Source: Lateolabrax maculatus
Taxonomy: Eukaryota > Chordata > Actinopteri > Acropomatiformes > Lateolabracidae
Reading direction: 5' to 3'
DNA length: 64,000 nt
NCBI GenBank assembly: GCA_031216445.1
Contig: CM062201.1
Span: 6,409,501 to 6,473,500 of the forward strand
In this document: positions 1 through 13,220 of the stretch, one piece after another
Numbering within the stretch: the stretch's first letter is position 1
Layout: every line of letters begins with the position of its first letter
Position numbers and translations under genes: made by a program
Notes under the pieces: generated by a model
What the model was told of the DNA's origin: nothing
Seen by the model: the letters and a program-made list of their open reading frames with translations, nothing else
Database searches by the model: none

Positions 1-1730
1 CTGTATCCACACTGGAACATTTGCATTCCCAGTACGTGGTGTGTGGATGCATCCTGGAAGAACACCAAATACATTTGGTACTAGCTCGCTTTCAAACATA
101 AGACTTGCTCAGTATTCCAGTGGAAACGAAAAGGCGCTGGTACTGTAGCCTGCCAGTGTACATACAGCACGGTACATGTGCATGGAAAAGTTATTTTAAA
201 TGATATCTCTGTGAAATGGCAGTAAATTGTATTCGTGCATTTGAAAATAAAAAGCATATTGTAACAATATTACAAACCATTAGAAATAGTAAAACAGACA
301 ATTTTAACAGCCACAACAACATCACAAAGCAATAGGACCAATATAATATTAATAAAGACATGACAAATTTTTGAAAGTTTCCCTTTCCATGCTGACTGAA
401 GTGGAGTTAATAACAGATAAAAAAACATGTATTCCTAACAATTTATACATTAACTTGGCACAGTTTTGTTCTGTCTGCAAAAGCTGTATTTGACAAAGAA
501 ACATTATAAAATGGAATTTAAATGTTTATGTCTTTCTCATCTTTGTTTCTGTCGTTTCCCAAATGTTCCACGTATTAAAGTTTCATATCAGATTTCACCT
601 CGTATTACAATACAATTCATGTCATAACAGAAAGTGAAGATTGTGGGAAGTTAAATGACATTTTTTCCCACATCCGAGGGGCTATTTGTGAAAAGCATAT
701 GTGCGCGCACTTCTCACGTACACTATTTCAAACAATGTGGTGTTTCTCAATCTGTTGTGTGTGTGCCAAAATCCCCCAACCCTGTGTTTTTAACGGAGCG
801 AGTGAGGAGAATGACTGACATCCTGTAGGAGTGAAATTATCGCAGCGCTCCACAGCTCCATTATCTCTGCCCAGTCATTTTCCTGCACTCAAAGCTCTGC
901 TCCCAGTTTGCATTAGGAGAGTTGTAACCTGTAATGTTTGGCACACTGCTTTACATACATGTTTAGCTGTACAAATTGACACTGTTTTATCTCCTACTCA
1001 ACTACTACTACACAAGCTGTGTATATGAACCACAAAAGTCAGAAGCCCTTTTTAACACAGTACATTCCACGTTCATATGAGGTCTGTTTGTTTGCCATAA
1101 AAGTAAATTAATCATTTTGGCAAACTGAAGATTTGTGTAAGCATACATAGCGGACATCAACTTTAACATACTTATTTTACCGCATTAATGTGGGGATAAA
1201 GCATTTCTTCTATTCAGTGTCAACTTAGGTAAACCAAAGTTAGGTTTAAAGCTTTCAGATTGGCTGGCAAAAGGTTGTAATGCCTTAATTTTATACCCTT
1301 TTAGGCTTGCTTTTGTCCAACTTTGTCGATCTATTATATTATCTCCCTTAGCTTAAATCCTGGAAAAGAGCACATGGGTCACATCAGTGGGCTACGACAT
1401 CCGTTGCTCTCAGTGGTGCACGGGTGAAGCATTCAGAGGCTTCATAAGGCAACAGATTACACAAACACACAGCTCTGCATTTGTGGTATCATATGGGAGG
1501 TTTGGGATTTACGGATTTCTCAGTACTAACAGGAAATACATGATAGAAACAATAACTGAAATACATAAGTGGACCTTCATCCCAGCAACAGAACACATGT
1601 ACACAAAGCTATTACTATACTAGGGTTACAGGATGGCACCGTGATATAAATGATTTTTTTTTTTTGAGTCCAGAAACTGGGGCTGCTACTGTAAAAATGT
1701 GCCTTCTGTCTATCTGTGTCTACACATAAG
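1..1730. other. 3' flank of the calcitonin-family receptor gene, no other gene seen
   Basis: AT-rich sequence with no ORF that looks like a real exon. Its right part must hold the 3' UTR of the minus-strand receptor gene that ends at 1806. I could not find a convincing minus-strand AATAAA signal, so the transcript end is not placed. A run of T at about 1650-1663 lies in the probable 3' UTR. Confidence 0.5.
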
Positions 1731-1739
1731 TGTGTATGT

Positions 1740-1788
<49 letters not shown>

Positions 1789-1790
1789 GT
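1731..1790. repeat. (TG)n microsatellite in the receptor 3' UTR
   Basis: About 60 bp of TG/TA/TT dinucleotides, pure (TG)n from about 1747 to 1787. In the mRNA sense it reads (CA)n and begins fewer than 20 nt after the receptor stop codon (complement of 1806-1808), so it lies at the very start of the 3' UTR. It produces spurious ORFs on both strands. Confidence 0.95.
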
Positions 1791-1805
1791 TTGGCACCAC
1801 AGCCA

Positions 1806-4800
1806 TCAGATGTCGGTGATCTCCAGCTTGTTGAGCATGTCCACGTCCCCGTTCCCGCATGTCGTGCTGTTATTCTGCTGCCCGTTGGCTGTCTGCAGGA
1901 ATTGGCTTTTTTCATTTTGCTCCGAGGACACAGCGGCCAGAGGCTGCTCCAGGTTGATGGTGGCGCGGCTGGTTTCGGTAATGGAGGAGTTGTTGTAGTT
2001 AAAGTGGTTGTTGGAGGTGGCTGTTTCTCCCCAGCCAGTTTTACCCCAGGCAGACTTCCACTGAACCCACTTTCTCCGCAGTGCTGTCTGGGCCTGGACG
2101 TCAACAAAGATAGTCAAGAGAGAATTCAGATATGATTCTCAGTATTTTATCTGTTTTCTAAATAAAGGTCCTTACATGTTTGCTGTTTAGTTTAATTAGG
2201 CTTAGACTGATTTTACATGCTTTACCGAAACTGTTTACATTATCTGTGTCACAACAACTGATCTATCTAAAATATGATAGTTTTAACATACCTCAGCATT
2301 GCAGAAACAGAATATAATTGCCACCATGAGTCCCTGCAAAATAATATGACATTAAATATTAACATATTAACATATGTCAGTGAGATTATCTTGTAAATAA
2401 AACATGTAAATGTTATCCAGTAAAAAAAATATTTTTCTCTGGTTGCTGTGAATTTGAAATTGGCTGCCAAAAGAAACCAAGTTTAATAATATTTATACAG
2501 GGAGCAGCTGAATGTCCACTTTCCAACAACATGAGGCCAAATAGCACTTGTTTATTTAAATTTAAGAGCAGAGTGTAATGGAAATTGCTGAAAGTGCTCT
2601 ATGTTTTGATGTTGTTGCTTAATGAAAATGGAGGGAGTTTAATGGTATTTAATACCACGAAAAACCTTCATACCACACACCAACTCTTTTATGTGTTATA
2701 CTTAAGTTCACAATAGGAGTAGCAGCATCAGCCTTTTGTTCAACCTGCACGGTGGAGCTTCTTGTGGACTGTACCTGGAAGTGGCAGAAGATATTTACAA
2801 AGAAGTCGTAGATGGCCCGGCTGATGCGTCCCTCCGGCCTCCAGGGGAAAAGGATGAACTGGACACCCAGCAGAGGGATGAGGATGAGGGTGGCTCTCAC
2901 CGCCTTCATGTAGGCCGTGGACTCGGCGCAGTGGGTCTCTTTTAGCTTGGTGATCAGGACCCGGACGATGTTCAGCAGGAAGAAAAGGTTTACCTAGGTA
3001 GATTGATGGTGGGTGAATGAAATGACGCAGAAGACACGGAAGAGGAAAAAAGCTGGCATACCATCCATATTTGACTTGACTGAACTTGAAGGGAAGGAAC
3101 ATCTTTGCATTTTATCTAAAGAATTACAATGACTGGCCTGATGGTGGCACTGTAACGATGCCTTATATCAAGCTCATGGCAGTGAGTGTCCTTTAACCTC
3201 TTTTCCTGTTACTCTGCATGGCATTTAAATGGAGAAAGCGCAATAAATGCAGTAAATAAAAGCATTCAATTCAATTAGAAACTGACTGATAACTGTGTTT
3301 AAATTGACTGTGTATTTGCCTCTATACCACAGTAGTGGTATAGATAAAATCTGTGGCTGATTATTTCAATAATCTTAAGTGACGTAAGGGAACACCTTAT
3401 ATGTGTGTATATATAAAACAAGCTTTTATTCATTACTTACAAGCAGGGCAGCTTGAATGGGCCCGTGAATGATGTAGAGCAGGTGTGTGTGGGCACTGAT
3501 CCAACACCTGAAACAAACACAGAGTGCGAGAACCAATTCAGAAATTCTGGACACCCTTCTGGCAAGATTTCACATGCTCTGTGACGTACTTTTTTTTTTT
3601 TTTTTTTAACGCCCGGGGGCTTAGCGAAAGCCGGGATCATTGTTACTTCCAGACTTAGGAAACAAAGGGCTCACACGAACACCACTTGATGAAGCAAATC
3701 AATATCTTTTAGTTGATCTCAGCCAGAAAGTGATTTAAACGGAGTAGAAGAAGGTCACAGCAGGGAGTGAGAGGGAGAAACCGCCGCCTGTGGTTGTGTA
3801 ACAGCAGACAGCGTGCTGGAATTGTTTTTCCCGGGTTGTGACAGTAGAAGAACAGTAAACATACTACATCTTACTTGTCGTCAAAAAAGAGCCCCCGAGC
3901 CACAGCATACGTGATGGCAGGGATAATGGGAAAACCTTTGGACAGGGAGAGAAACACAGACGGAAATATCAGACTGAGTGTTTTATATACACGCAACAGT
4001 TTTTAGACATACAGTATTATTAACTAACCTAAAGGAATGGTTCGACATTTTGGAAAATATTCTCATTATTCTGATTATTGATAATGATAATCTTATGATC
4101 AAACAGACATATATCATTTTCAGTGCTAAGCCAAGCTAACTGGCCTCGTTGTGCTCACACAGACATGAGAGTGGCAGCAACAGCGGTGAGTTAAAAGTAC
4201 AGGTGACACATACTGTAGGACACGTGCCATGCTCATCACAAGCAGGATGTACTGTACAGATATGAAAAGATGTGAGCCTTAGAGAGACATAAAAGAATCC
4301 ATCGCTAATACATAAGAGCTGGATGCCTCTATGAGAGCTGAAATGAAAGCCCACTTATCTAAGCACAGGTACATCCAGGCTCCAAGGTTACATCATTGCA
4401 TTGAATTATGGTTGAAAATTGATCTTCTCAGTGCAACAAAAGCATTCAAGTCTAAAATATAGTCAAACATGTCAGGTATACTTATAAGTAAATGAATGTT
4501 TTGGCACTTTAATTAGGAAGACTAAACATAACTCTTTACCCTGAAAACAGTGTGTGTGGGGGATAATGCAGTGACTCTTCGTGTGGAGTGGTTCTCGTAA
4601 GGTATTAGGAGGTATAAAAAGAGCATTATTAGCATGCGCTGATGCAGTGGAATATCAGATCCTCCTGACTCACCCCATCCCACGACGTAGTACCAGAAGA
4701 GCTGCTGTTCCCCGACGAAGACGGCCACCACGATGAGCGTGTGGAGGTAGATGCCTTCACACAGCATCCAGAAGTAGTTGGAAGTAGACGTATACTGATT

Positions 4801-7800
4801 CAGCACAGCCAGGACCTTGCAGCTCACCTAACGGACAGGAAGTGGTAAGAATTCACCCAAAAAATGTGTTGTGATGAATTATAGGCAGATTCTAACCCAT
4901 ACAGAATACAATTAATAACAGAGAACCGCCAGCAGTTCCACCAGTGTGAGTAACACACTAAGGTATGGACTGTAATGGAACATCATGGCTAATGTGCACA
5001 TCATTAAGTTAAGTGTAGGATATTTTTAATATGAGGAAATTAGGCAAGTGAAGGGAAATTCATTAGTGTAACAATCTGAAATGTAGATAAATCCAGTGGC
5101 TCACAGGGTTGTTGGCATTCATGGCTTGGTTACTGGCCACATTGAGCGAGAGCCACGTTATAGTAACAATGGAGTTCAAGATGAAGGACAGGAACGTGTT
5201 CTTGTGGAGGGAGATTCTCTGGCAGCTAAGACTTCTGAAAGAGAGAAGCAGACAAAGACAGGGGCGGGAAGGTATATTGGTTAAGGCTTTAGATGTTTAA
5301 AGGCTTATCCAAACATGTTTGGGCTGAAACATTTTCTTGCCAAATAATCCCCCTTTTCCCCACAATAACATTCAGTAGATATTTCACAATATGGAAAAGC
5401 AGTTGAAGCATTTGCATTATGTGACACTAAAACTGATACCACTGAACATACCAGTTGTGATTATGTATTATATCAACATTGTTTCCATATACTTGTCTAC
5501 ATACAAGCAGCTTCTACACCATCATACACAACCTGACACTGAAACAGAAAAAGGAAATGTACGTAAGTGTTGAATCAAATCATACATTAGAAAACTCACT
5601 TGAAGTAGGAGAAGATGATCAGACTGATAATCAGGGAGACAATAGACAGGCCGTGACCCACCATGGCCAGGTAGTACAGACTGATGGCAAACTGCAGGGA
5701 CAAAAGAATGGTGTATTCATGATAAATATAAATAAAATAAAATAAATTCACGTATTAAGGATGGTTATATTTTAAGTTGTTTGCCTAGTTTGCATCTACA
5801 CAGTATGCTATTAAAAGCACAGTCACCTCTTCGCAGCACTGAATAAGGCAAAGGAAACATCTGTAGAGAATATGAGCCTTTTGGGAAAATTCAGAAATGG
5901 CCTGAATGGCCAGGAATTTAGATATTATTAGAAAATAATCATATTGTTGGCCAAATGTCATTACAATTGAATGAGAGTCACGGAACAACCACTCCTACTG
6001 AAATGTCTGCGTGCAGGGCTGTGAGATTGCCCAGTGGAACAAACCCTAAATAATTTGCATGTTTAAGTCAGTATAGATTGCACTTGTAGACATGAGGTGA
6101 ATTAAAAAGATTAATTTCAAATTAGAGGCCAACAGTCATCAAGATTCACATTACATTTACACCAAATCAGAAATCCACAGCGACATCATTTTACGAGTTA
6201 GACGTTGAGTTTGAATTTCAATTGCATCTCCAGATTTGATCATACACCACATGAACAATAAGCAGAGAAGAACATACAATAGTTAAGTAGCAGCTGTAGT
6301 TTTAAACACTTTGCTTTGATTGGCCCAACGTAGCGAGGATGCTGTTTATTATACCTCGTTTCGTACAAAAGAGCCGACGCCACCCAGCTACAGGCGAATC
6401 AGGGCGTGGAATCAAAGTCACGTGCTGACCTTTGATCCCGTAGAGATTTTGACTCTTTGGGGATTTTAAGGAAGTCTGATTCCACATGCTGAATGTCCAG
6501 GCTGCAGTTTGCCCTCAGTTCATGTGGTTACGCTCAGCTGTCCGACCACGTGTAGCTTCTGACTGATCACATATCAACATCTGTCACTAACCCTTCCTTC
6601 TGTTCCCTGTAGCCCACTCAGATTACATTTCGACATCATGCCGAAAAGGGGTTATAGGGTTAAGTGCAAATCCACCAAAGTTGTAAATATTTGTCATTAG
6701 TACAGGAACATTAAGCGAATGATGCTGCACTTGAAGGCATTATTTAAGGTCTCATATTCACGATGCATTAGTCCACTTGAAAGAGGACTAAGAGCCAGAC
6801 TAAATGTGCTCTTAACTGTTCAAAACATAGTTTGACCTTTGACCTACCTTGAGTTTGTCTTTGGTGTAGGCCTGACACTGGGTGTAGTTAGTCCAGACTC
6901 TGTTGCTCTCTGGGTGGTGGAACCACTGGCCATCAGGATTACACACTTTGGTAACCTTCTCTGTTGAAGACAACGTTATAATTTACACAAAAGTTTTGAT
7001 TTAGGCGATTCAGGGGGTGAATGGACAATGAAAAACTCCCCTCCATGCCCCCATCGAGAATTAAAAAAACTAATTTTATGTATAAGTACATATCAATACA
7101 GACCAAAAAACTTGAGACACACAAAATAAACTGTTGAGTCTGTATGTGTGTGTGTGTCTTTGTGTGTGCGCATTAAGGCCTCACCAGCAGGGTCAAAGTC
7201 GATAAAGTATTCAGGACACATCTGCATGACAGTCCCTGGAGCCGAATCCCCCCAGCACAGCCAGCCGTCCCACGTACGGTTACAGTAAGAACCTACAGAG
7301 GGCAGTACGGACATGACAGTGACGTTTGAGAGCTTGCAGACATCAAACATTAGATAAATAATGTAGATGATACATGCCGTGGCTTTTTAAATGAGACTTT
7401 AACGTAATACTGCTCCCTACAAGTGCAGCCTTTAGATATAAGGTCGCCTGCAATCCCACACAGGTGGAGGGCTATTGTGGATCATGGTTATTTAGAGCAA
7501 CATATCCAGACTAATTTTCAGCGTGTCTTAGTAAACCTTTAAGACCACTAAAGTACAAGATTACACCATAGTATTACAGTCATGTAGGGTACTTTAATAG
7601 TGTTTTATATATATATATCTATATACTGTGTGTCTAGCCGCAGCTGACCCACACAGAGTCTGTCAACAATCGACGGAAACGTGGCGGTACCAGGTTGCAT
7701 AGTGGCATGCTGGGAAACAGAGCACAAAATAACCTTTCAAAGGCAGTGAAGTACTAAGCAGGAGTAACAGGCACTGGGAAAAAGACAAAGGGCAAGTTTC

Positions 7801-9431
7801 CTTTCTTTCAGACTCACTTCCTCTCTCTCTCTCTCCCTCTCTGTATCAGTGTGTGCACACACTGGAAACTGTGAATAGGTAGGACAACCAGTGAAGCATT
7901 CATCTAAATCAGCATGTTCTAAAAAAGTCATCTGCATATTTAATAAGGTGTATATTAATTGTTTCATCAAAAATGCATTCATGTTCTGACCCGTAAATGT
8001 GCATATATTCACATATTCACAAAACTTGTTAAGCTCTTTTGGTAAAAAATTTAATTCACTTAACATTATGCTGAGCAGAGGAGAAGTGTACCAAAGATGC
8101 AATTTTTTATAAATGTGTTAGAAATTATAAGTCTAATTAAGCTAATTCAGCCGCTTACACATCCTCAATGCACTATGAACACAACAGTGCGAGATAAAAG
8201 TGAGCTGAAGGGACAGACTGTGTCTGCTTTACTAGCCTTAATTTTCACCATGTTAAAACAAGTGAGGCTGTAACCACAGCAGTGCTTTGAGCTAAGTTCT
8301 GATGTTTAACAGGTATAATGTTTACTATGTGTACCATCTAACATTTGCTCACTTAACACAAAGTACAGCTGAGGCTGATGGGAATGTCATTAGTTTTGCA
8401 AGTGCAGAATAAATCAAAGTATTAGACAAATACACATTTTGACCTGATGATGGAATCAAAAGTCAGGGGGTCACCAAAGTAATTACAATTCATCCTGAGG
8501 GGGAAATGAATGGCTGTACCACATTTCATGAAAATCAGGGGTCACTGACATAATCTTTATGTTCTTCTTATTCACACCTTCAGTGTGGATCCCAGCATGA
8601 CAGCAAAATAATTAAAAAAAGCCAATGCATTTAGTAACAAAGCTAAGCACAATGAAAATTGATTTGTTTTAAAATGATATCCTGTAATCATTTTTGTTTC
8701 GCATTTGCATTTGCTTAATTTCATTAAAACTGCTTCAGCACTGCAACTCGGATGTCATTAATATTTATCTGCCATCCGCCAGAAGCAAAACATGTTAATG
8801 CCATGAAGGAAATGTGAGTTCCAGCTTGACGGCTGTTATAAGATGAACTGTGAATAAACACAAAAGTAGGTATCACCTTCTTCTGTATGTGGCGGATCAT
8901 GGATTATCTTCAGGTAACACTCATACTGAGCAGCCAGGATCTGGTGTCGGGAGTCTCCTAGCACGGTGGATATGTCGCTGAAATTCTCCTGCTGCTCCTC
9001 CACCACCGTCCTGACTGCCACCATGGACCCCACATCCTCACACTGGGACACCTGGGTAAAAATTCATAGACTGTATATTAGAGATGTAGAGGGACTCAAA
9101 TCTCACTTTATATTACATTAGAAACTACTAACAACGGTTCCCAGGGAAAAAATGGGCCATTAGCGCTGCAAGTTGTAATGTAAAAATGAAAATATAAGAT
9201 AAAAATGCTTGGTCATAATGTAATCTAAAGGTGGGGAAGTACTGGAGTATGAAAAGAAGTAATACTGTATGTGAAAACCTATTCAGTGTACACATGCAAA
9301 ATTATTAGCTAATATTTACATAGAATGTAAAGGAGAGGGTTATGCATCTACACACACACACACACGATCACACTCACCTCTGTGCCCAGTGCCAGTGCAA
9401 CTATCAGTGAGAGTGTTAAGGTCCTCCACAT
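1806..9431 (-). CDS. calcrl: Calcitonin receptor-like class B1 GPCR, complete, 12 coding exons
   Basis: Cell-surface receptor of the calcitonin/CGRP/adrenomedullin family; mammalian relatives pair with RAMP proteins and signal through Gs. Coding exons in order: 9431-9378, 9051-8877, 7292-7185, 6960-6848, 5691-5600, 5234-5105, 4827-4674, 3935-3875, 3507-3441, 2993-2775, 2333-2292, 2093-1806. All phases join to 500 aa. Residues 1-18 are a hydrophobic signal peptide (MWRTLTLSLIVALALGTE). The ectodomain (to ~150) has the hormone-receptor cysteines at about 63, 80, 89, 102, 119 and 141 and the motifs YCNRTWDGWLCW and TNYTQC. Seven membrane segments follow, with family signatures NYFWMLCEGIYLHTLIVVAV, CWISAHTHLLYIIHGP, KAVRATLILIPLLG and PWRPEG. 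The C-tail is Ser/Thr/Asn-rich and ends ITDI. It looks closer to CALCRL than CALCR (MKAVRATL, PWRPEG). Which teleost paralogue it is (calcrla, calcrlb or a calcrl2-type gene) needs a tree. 5' UTR exons lie upstream of 9435 and are not firmly placed. Confidence 0.95.
2292..2333 (-). CDS. calcrl: 42-nt TM7 exon of the receptor
   Basis: A phase 0-0 exon with ag before and gt after it, encoding exactly 14 residues (GLMVAIIFCFCNAE), the core of transmembrane helix 7. A 42-nt TM7 exon is a shared trait of class B1 receptors. In calcitonin and CRF receptors it is known to be skipped, giving in-frame variants lacking 14 residues. Being in phase, it could be skipped here without a frameshift. Confidence 0.93.
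4024..4180. repeat. Truncated copy of a percomorph foldback MITE, in a receptor intron
   Basis: Begins with an end-like stretch (aaaggaatggttcgacattt), then has internal fragments seen in the other arm of the same family (gctaagccaagctaactggc, acagacatgagagtgg). It shares these with the fuller copy at 11384-11872. The middle is deleted. I recognise the family from memory of percomorph genomes; a repeat-library search would settle its name. Confidence 0.55.
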
Positions 9432-9441
9432 GTTTCTAGAG

Positions 9442-11210
9442 GGGAAACAAGAACAAGGACAATGCAAATGAATTTTTTACGCCTGATACACCAGTTTGTG
9501 TGTGCGCCTGGTCCTACAAGTGTGCTTATGTATGTTTATTTACAGTAAGTGTATTTTCTCATCTACCAGGACAGGAAGTTCATGCTCCACAAGTCATTCC
9601 TCTCCGCTGTCCACTCAGGGTCACAGAAACAGATGTGTGTTTATTATTATTTTTCGGGCGGGTTAGGGTCAGGGGCAGCAAGTTCCCTTTAGTGTTTCCT
9701 CTTGAGCCAAATGAGCCAAACAAGGGTGAAATAAATACTCTCAAGAATAATCTCAAGTCTTCCAAAACAAGGATACAAAAAGTGGTTCTTTGATGGGAAT
9801 ACATGATGGGCTTTGTTTATCCATGTCGGGGGGAAAATGGCTACCTCATGGCCAGCATGGCATTACATAATATCTTCAACTGTGTGCTTTAATTTCGTTG
9901 TGACTGCAATAAATAAAAACCAAAAAATAAAACAACAAAACAATGTGTGATGCCCGTTTCAGGTGTGAAATGTTGGTTAAAGTTGTGCAGGATGGTGCTG
10001 AATGTGCTACTGGGCATTTTGTTGGACCATGACAAAGAGATGACAGCCGACAGTGGCTCTGGAGATGAAGGCAAAGGAGCCAATCAGCTGCAAATGCAGT
10101 AAACCCTCCATGGAACTGCTTCCAAATGGATGGACCCATGGATTATCCCTCCGGGATTTCAAATTTATGTTGTGCAGACAACTGAACTGTGAAATCCATC
10201 CAAAAATACTAAACATATCAACTGAGTTACAGGCAAATGTAAAAAATGACGCACATTGAAATAAATCTTAAAGTGTACACACAAAAAAAAGATTAATGGT
10301 GTTGATATTGTTAAACTGCAGGGAAATAAAAACAAATCTAAATAGCTGTGAAGGAAGTGTAGACGTAATACTGGAAACATTGGGGTTCAAGCCCAGATAG
10401 GCAGCCAGTTTGAGTGTTAAAAGCAGTTACAGTTCAAATTTATGCAAAGAAGCTCTTCTTTGAGGACAGAGTCACGAAAACACTTTGACAGTTGAGAGTA
10501 CAGGAATGAAAGATGGAGAAATAAAAAAGAAAGAAATGTGGAAAATGTTGTACGTCAGGGATGTGAGGGTTTCGGGAACCAGTGCTTTGAATAGTATGAA
10601 AAGCTGTTCATCATTCTTTATTTGGACTTTCTTCTTTTTTCTTTCTACGGCTACTTGCTCACACTGAGCCAGAGTGTCCTGATGGCTGACGAGCATATAG
10701 AGGCAGTAAAAAGACACAGCCCAGATTTAACTGAAACACAGCATTTGAATAAATTATGTTTGAGTGAGCATTTAAAGCATATTTTAATGCATAATGCTGA
10801 GTGATTTTGTGTTAAGGGCTCATACCCAAAGGGTGCGATGTGCAAAGGTTGGACAGACGGAAGCTATTGTGACTCCCCGCAAGACGCGGAGGTAATTAAT
10901 AAAACATTTGCGGTAAATAACTTCTCAGAGTTGAAGAATGTAATATTTATGTGTAGCTAACCTTTCAGTAACTCTCTGCAGTGACTCGTGTTTGGATGCC
11001 GGGATGGAACCGAACGTCGCACAAATCACAGAGAAAATAGGTTTGACTTTTCCTCTCACAAAACACTATCGGGTGCTGAGAGCGCCGGCTGGAGCTGAGG
11101 TTTCTGGTGGCATTCTTAACAGTAAACATAAAACCAACAATGAAGTCAGAAAGGCTTAAAAGAATATTCTGACATTTCGGGGAAAACTTGCCTCCTGCCG
11201 TCTCACCTCC
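9442..11210. other. Upstream region of the receptor gene; possible non-coding first exon
   Basis: The first coding exon starts right after an acceptor at 9436-9437, so a 5' UTR exon must exist upstream on the minus strand. One candidate donor on the minus strand reads CTGAAAG|gttagc at about 10964-10970. It would end an exon reaching back into a moderately GC-rich stretch (about 10975-11220). No TATA box or other decisive promoter mark was seen. The ORFs in this interval have no recognisable protein content. Confidence 0.25.
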
Positions 11211-11383
11211 GGTTACGCGTCGTGGCGCTGAGTTCCCTGGTGAAGACGTTTAGACACAGCAGACATTCTGACTTCAGCAGTTCTCTTCAGTAGGAACTAG
11301 TCAGGCTGCATAACGGCATGTTCTAATTTGCAAATGATATAACTACCAATCATATTCAATGAACAGCTTTTAGAACCATACAC

Positions 11384-11872
11384 CTCATTTTGGAAAATAA
11401 GCTTATTTGTTTTCTGGCCGAGCGTTGGATTAGATGATCAGTATCACTCTCAGGTTTGGCCGTTATATATGAACCTGTTAGTTTAGCTTAGCACAAAGAC
11501 TGAAAACAGGGGGAACAGCTGGCTGGCATCGCTTTGAAGATAACAAAATCTGAATAAGAGCACCTTTAAATCTTTCTAATTAACATGTTGTGCTTGTTTA
11601 AACTACACAACAAAACTGTATAGCCCCCTATAAAATGGTTAATGTCGTTTTTTTTACACTTTTTGGTTTTTGTGCGGAATGAACAAACAAGATAAAACGT
11701 GTCAGAGTGAGCTTTAGAGGTGCAGTCGGGTGGGTTTTGTTATCTTTGTACTGAGCTAGGCCAGCTGTTTCCCCCTATTTCCAGTCTTTGTGCAAGTCTG
11801 AGCTAACCGGCCGCTTCATCTTTAACGCTCAGACATGAGAATGGTATCGTATCGTCAAAATGTCACACTATT
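11384..11872. repeat. Foldback MITE, about 490 bp, both arms present
   Basis: Left arm at 11478-11527 (gtttagcttagcacaaagac..., acagggggaacagctggct) is matched in inverted orientation by 11754-11806 (ccagctgtttccccctattt, ccagtctttgtgcaag). The outer ends are cattttggaaaataagc and cgtcaaaatgtcacacta. This is the structure of a very common non-autonomous hairpin-type repeat of percomorph fishes. No coding capacity. Confidence 0.75.
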
Positions 11873-13161
11873 CACCACCCTAAAAAAAGGTTTGGATATT
11901 GTTGACCCCGCCAAGATCTTCATGTATGTTTATAGGTATCTCTGAATTCTGTATAACACAGTTTAAGTGTTTACGCTGCAGATTAATTTGGAGAGCTTCC
12001 TCACAGAGCGAGTGGTGGAGGGGAAACTAATACCCAGATTCATTTCTCACAGTAAACAACAGAAGTAATAAAGTGACCGGTCTGGGTCAGAGACCCGGCA
12101 AGTTGTTGTTACTCGTACTTTCTCTACCTCTTTTTCACACATTCCCCCCCCCCCCCTCTCGCTCTCTCTTTCACGTGCACACTTGCACAAACACACACAC
12201 AAAACACACAACGCTCTAAAGCCACCGCACCAGAAGTCACTTTGCCCACCGGGCAGTTTGTATTGTCTGTCATCTGAACTTTATAGGGCAACACACGCCA
12301 CATGAGTACATAAATCACTCTCGTTCTCTCCCCTGCCGGTACGACCTAAAATAATCCAAGAGATGTTATTTTGTTTTGTAAATGTATCCCCATCGCTAAT
12401 TTTTGACCGTACACAGAGACACTCACAAACACCGAAAAACAGACATTCATTTATTTTTACAAATACATTCAATAAGAGCCAATGAATGCCTTTCTATCTG
12501 TTATGTACACAGTTGCCTCCAGCAATTTATTGTTCCCGATCAGGACATTGTTAATCCAAGGACACACACCATCGCACATTATAATACCTTGGCAGTGCTC
12601 GCTGTATGCCATTGTCACCAACAAACACTGTATACAGTCTATCTGTGAACTTTGGCCAAGTAATTTGGTTTGTTTTTGTTTTCTGGTAACAACGGGAAAG
12701 CTGCTGCATTTGTCATTTCCTTTGTCCCCTTCTTTTTGTCCCCTTCTTTTTGTCCTTTATTTTCTTTAATTATTAATGGAGGTGATCAAAACCATCAGAT
12801 ATAAATGAAATACTTTTGTCTGCCGAACAGCTTCGGAGAGAGCTTGTACAAGTATAGTAGCACAAGTAGTAGTACAAGTAGCACCAACAGGATAGTTGTT
12901 GGTGTCTATGTTAGTTGACAAATCTTTCCATAGCTCTGTGTATTCCTTTAAAGGAGTCCTGATTTCTTTCTCCAGTGTGATGTTTAGATGGCCTGAGAGC
13001 AGTCATTGTCAAACTGGAATGCAAGATTTGCTTGTCTGGTAACAGCTGTAGAAACAACACTCAGCCACGAGTACACCATGTGTATGAGACTTTGACTCAC
13101 AATAACACATCCAAATAGAGAAGAAAACCATAAGCTGTGGGCAGCTTTAATTATAAAAATC

Positions 13162-13178
13162 TGAGTATATATATCTGA

Positions 13179-13220
<42 letters not shown>

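Noticed and set aside
1577..2135. Several long ORFs on both strands over 1577-2135
   Set aside because: They are driven by the (TG)n tract and by other frames of the receptor's last exon; only the minus-strand frame ending at 1806 fits the family.
2740..3102. 120-codon minus-strand ORF
   Set aside because: Out-of-frame shadow of the receptor TM5-TM6 exon (2993-2775) plus intron sequence.
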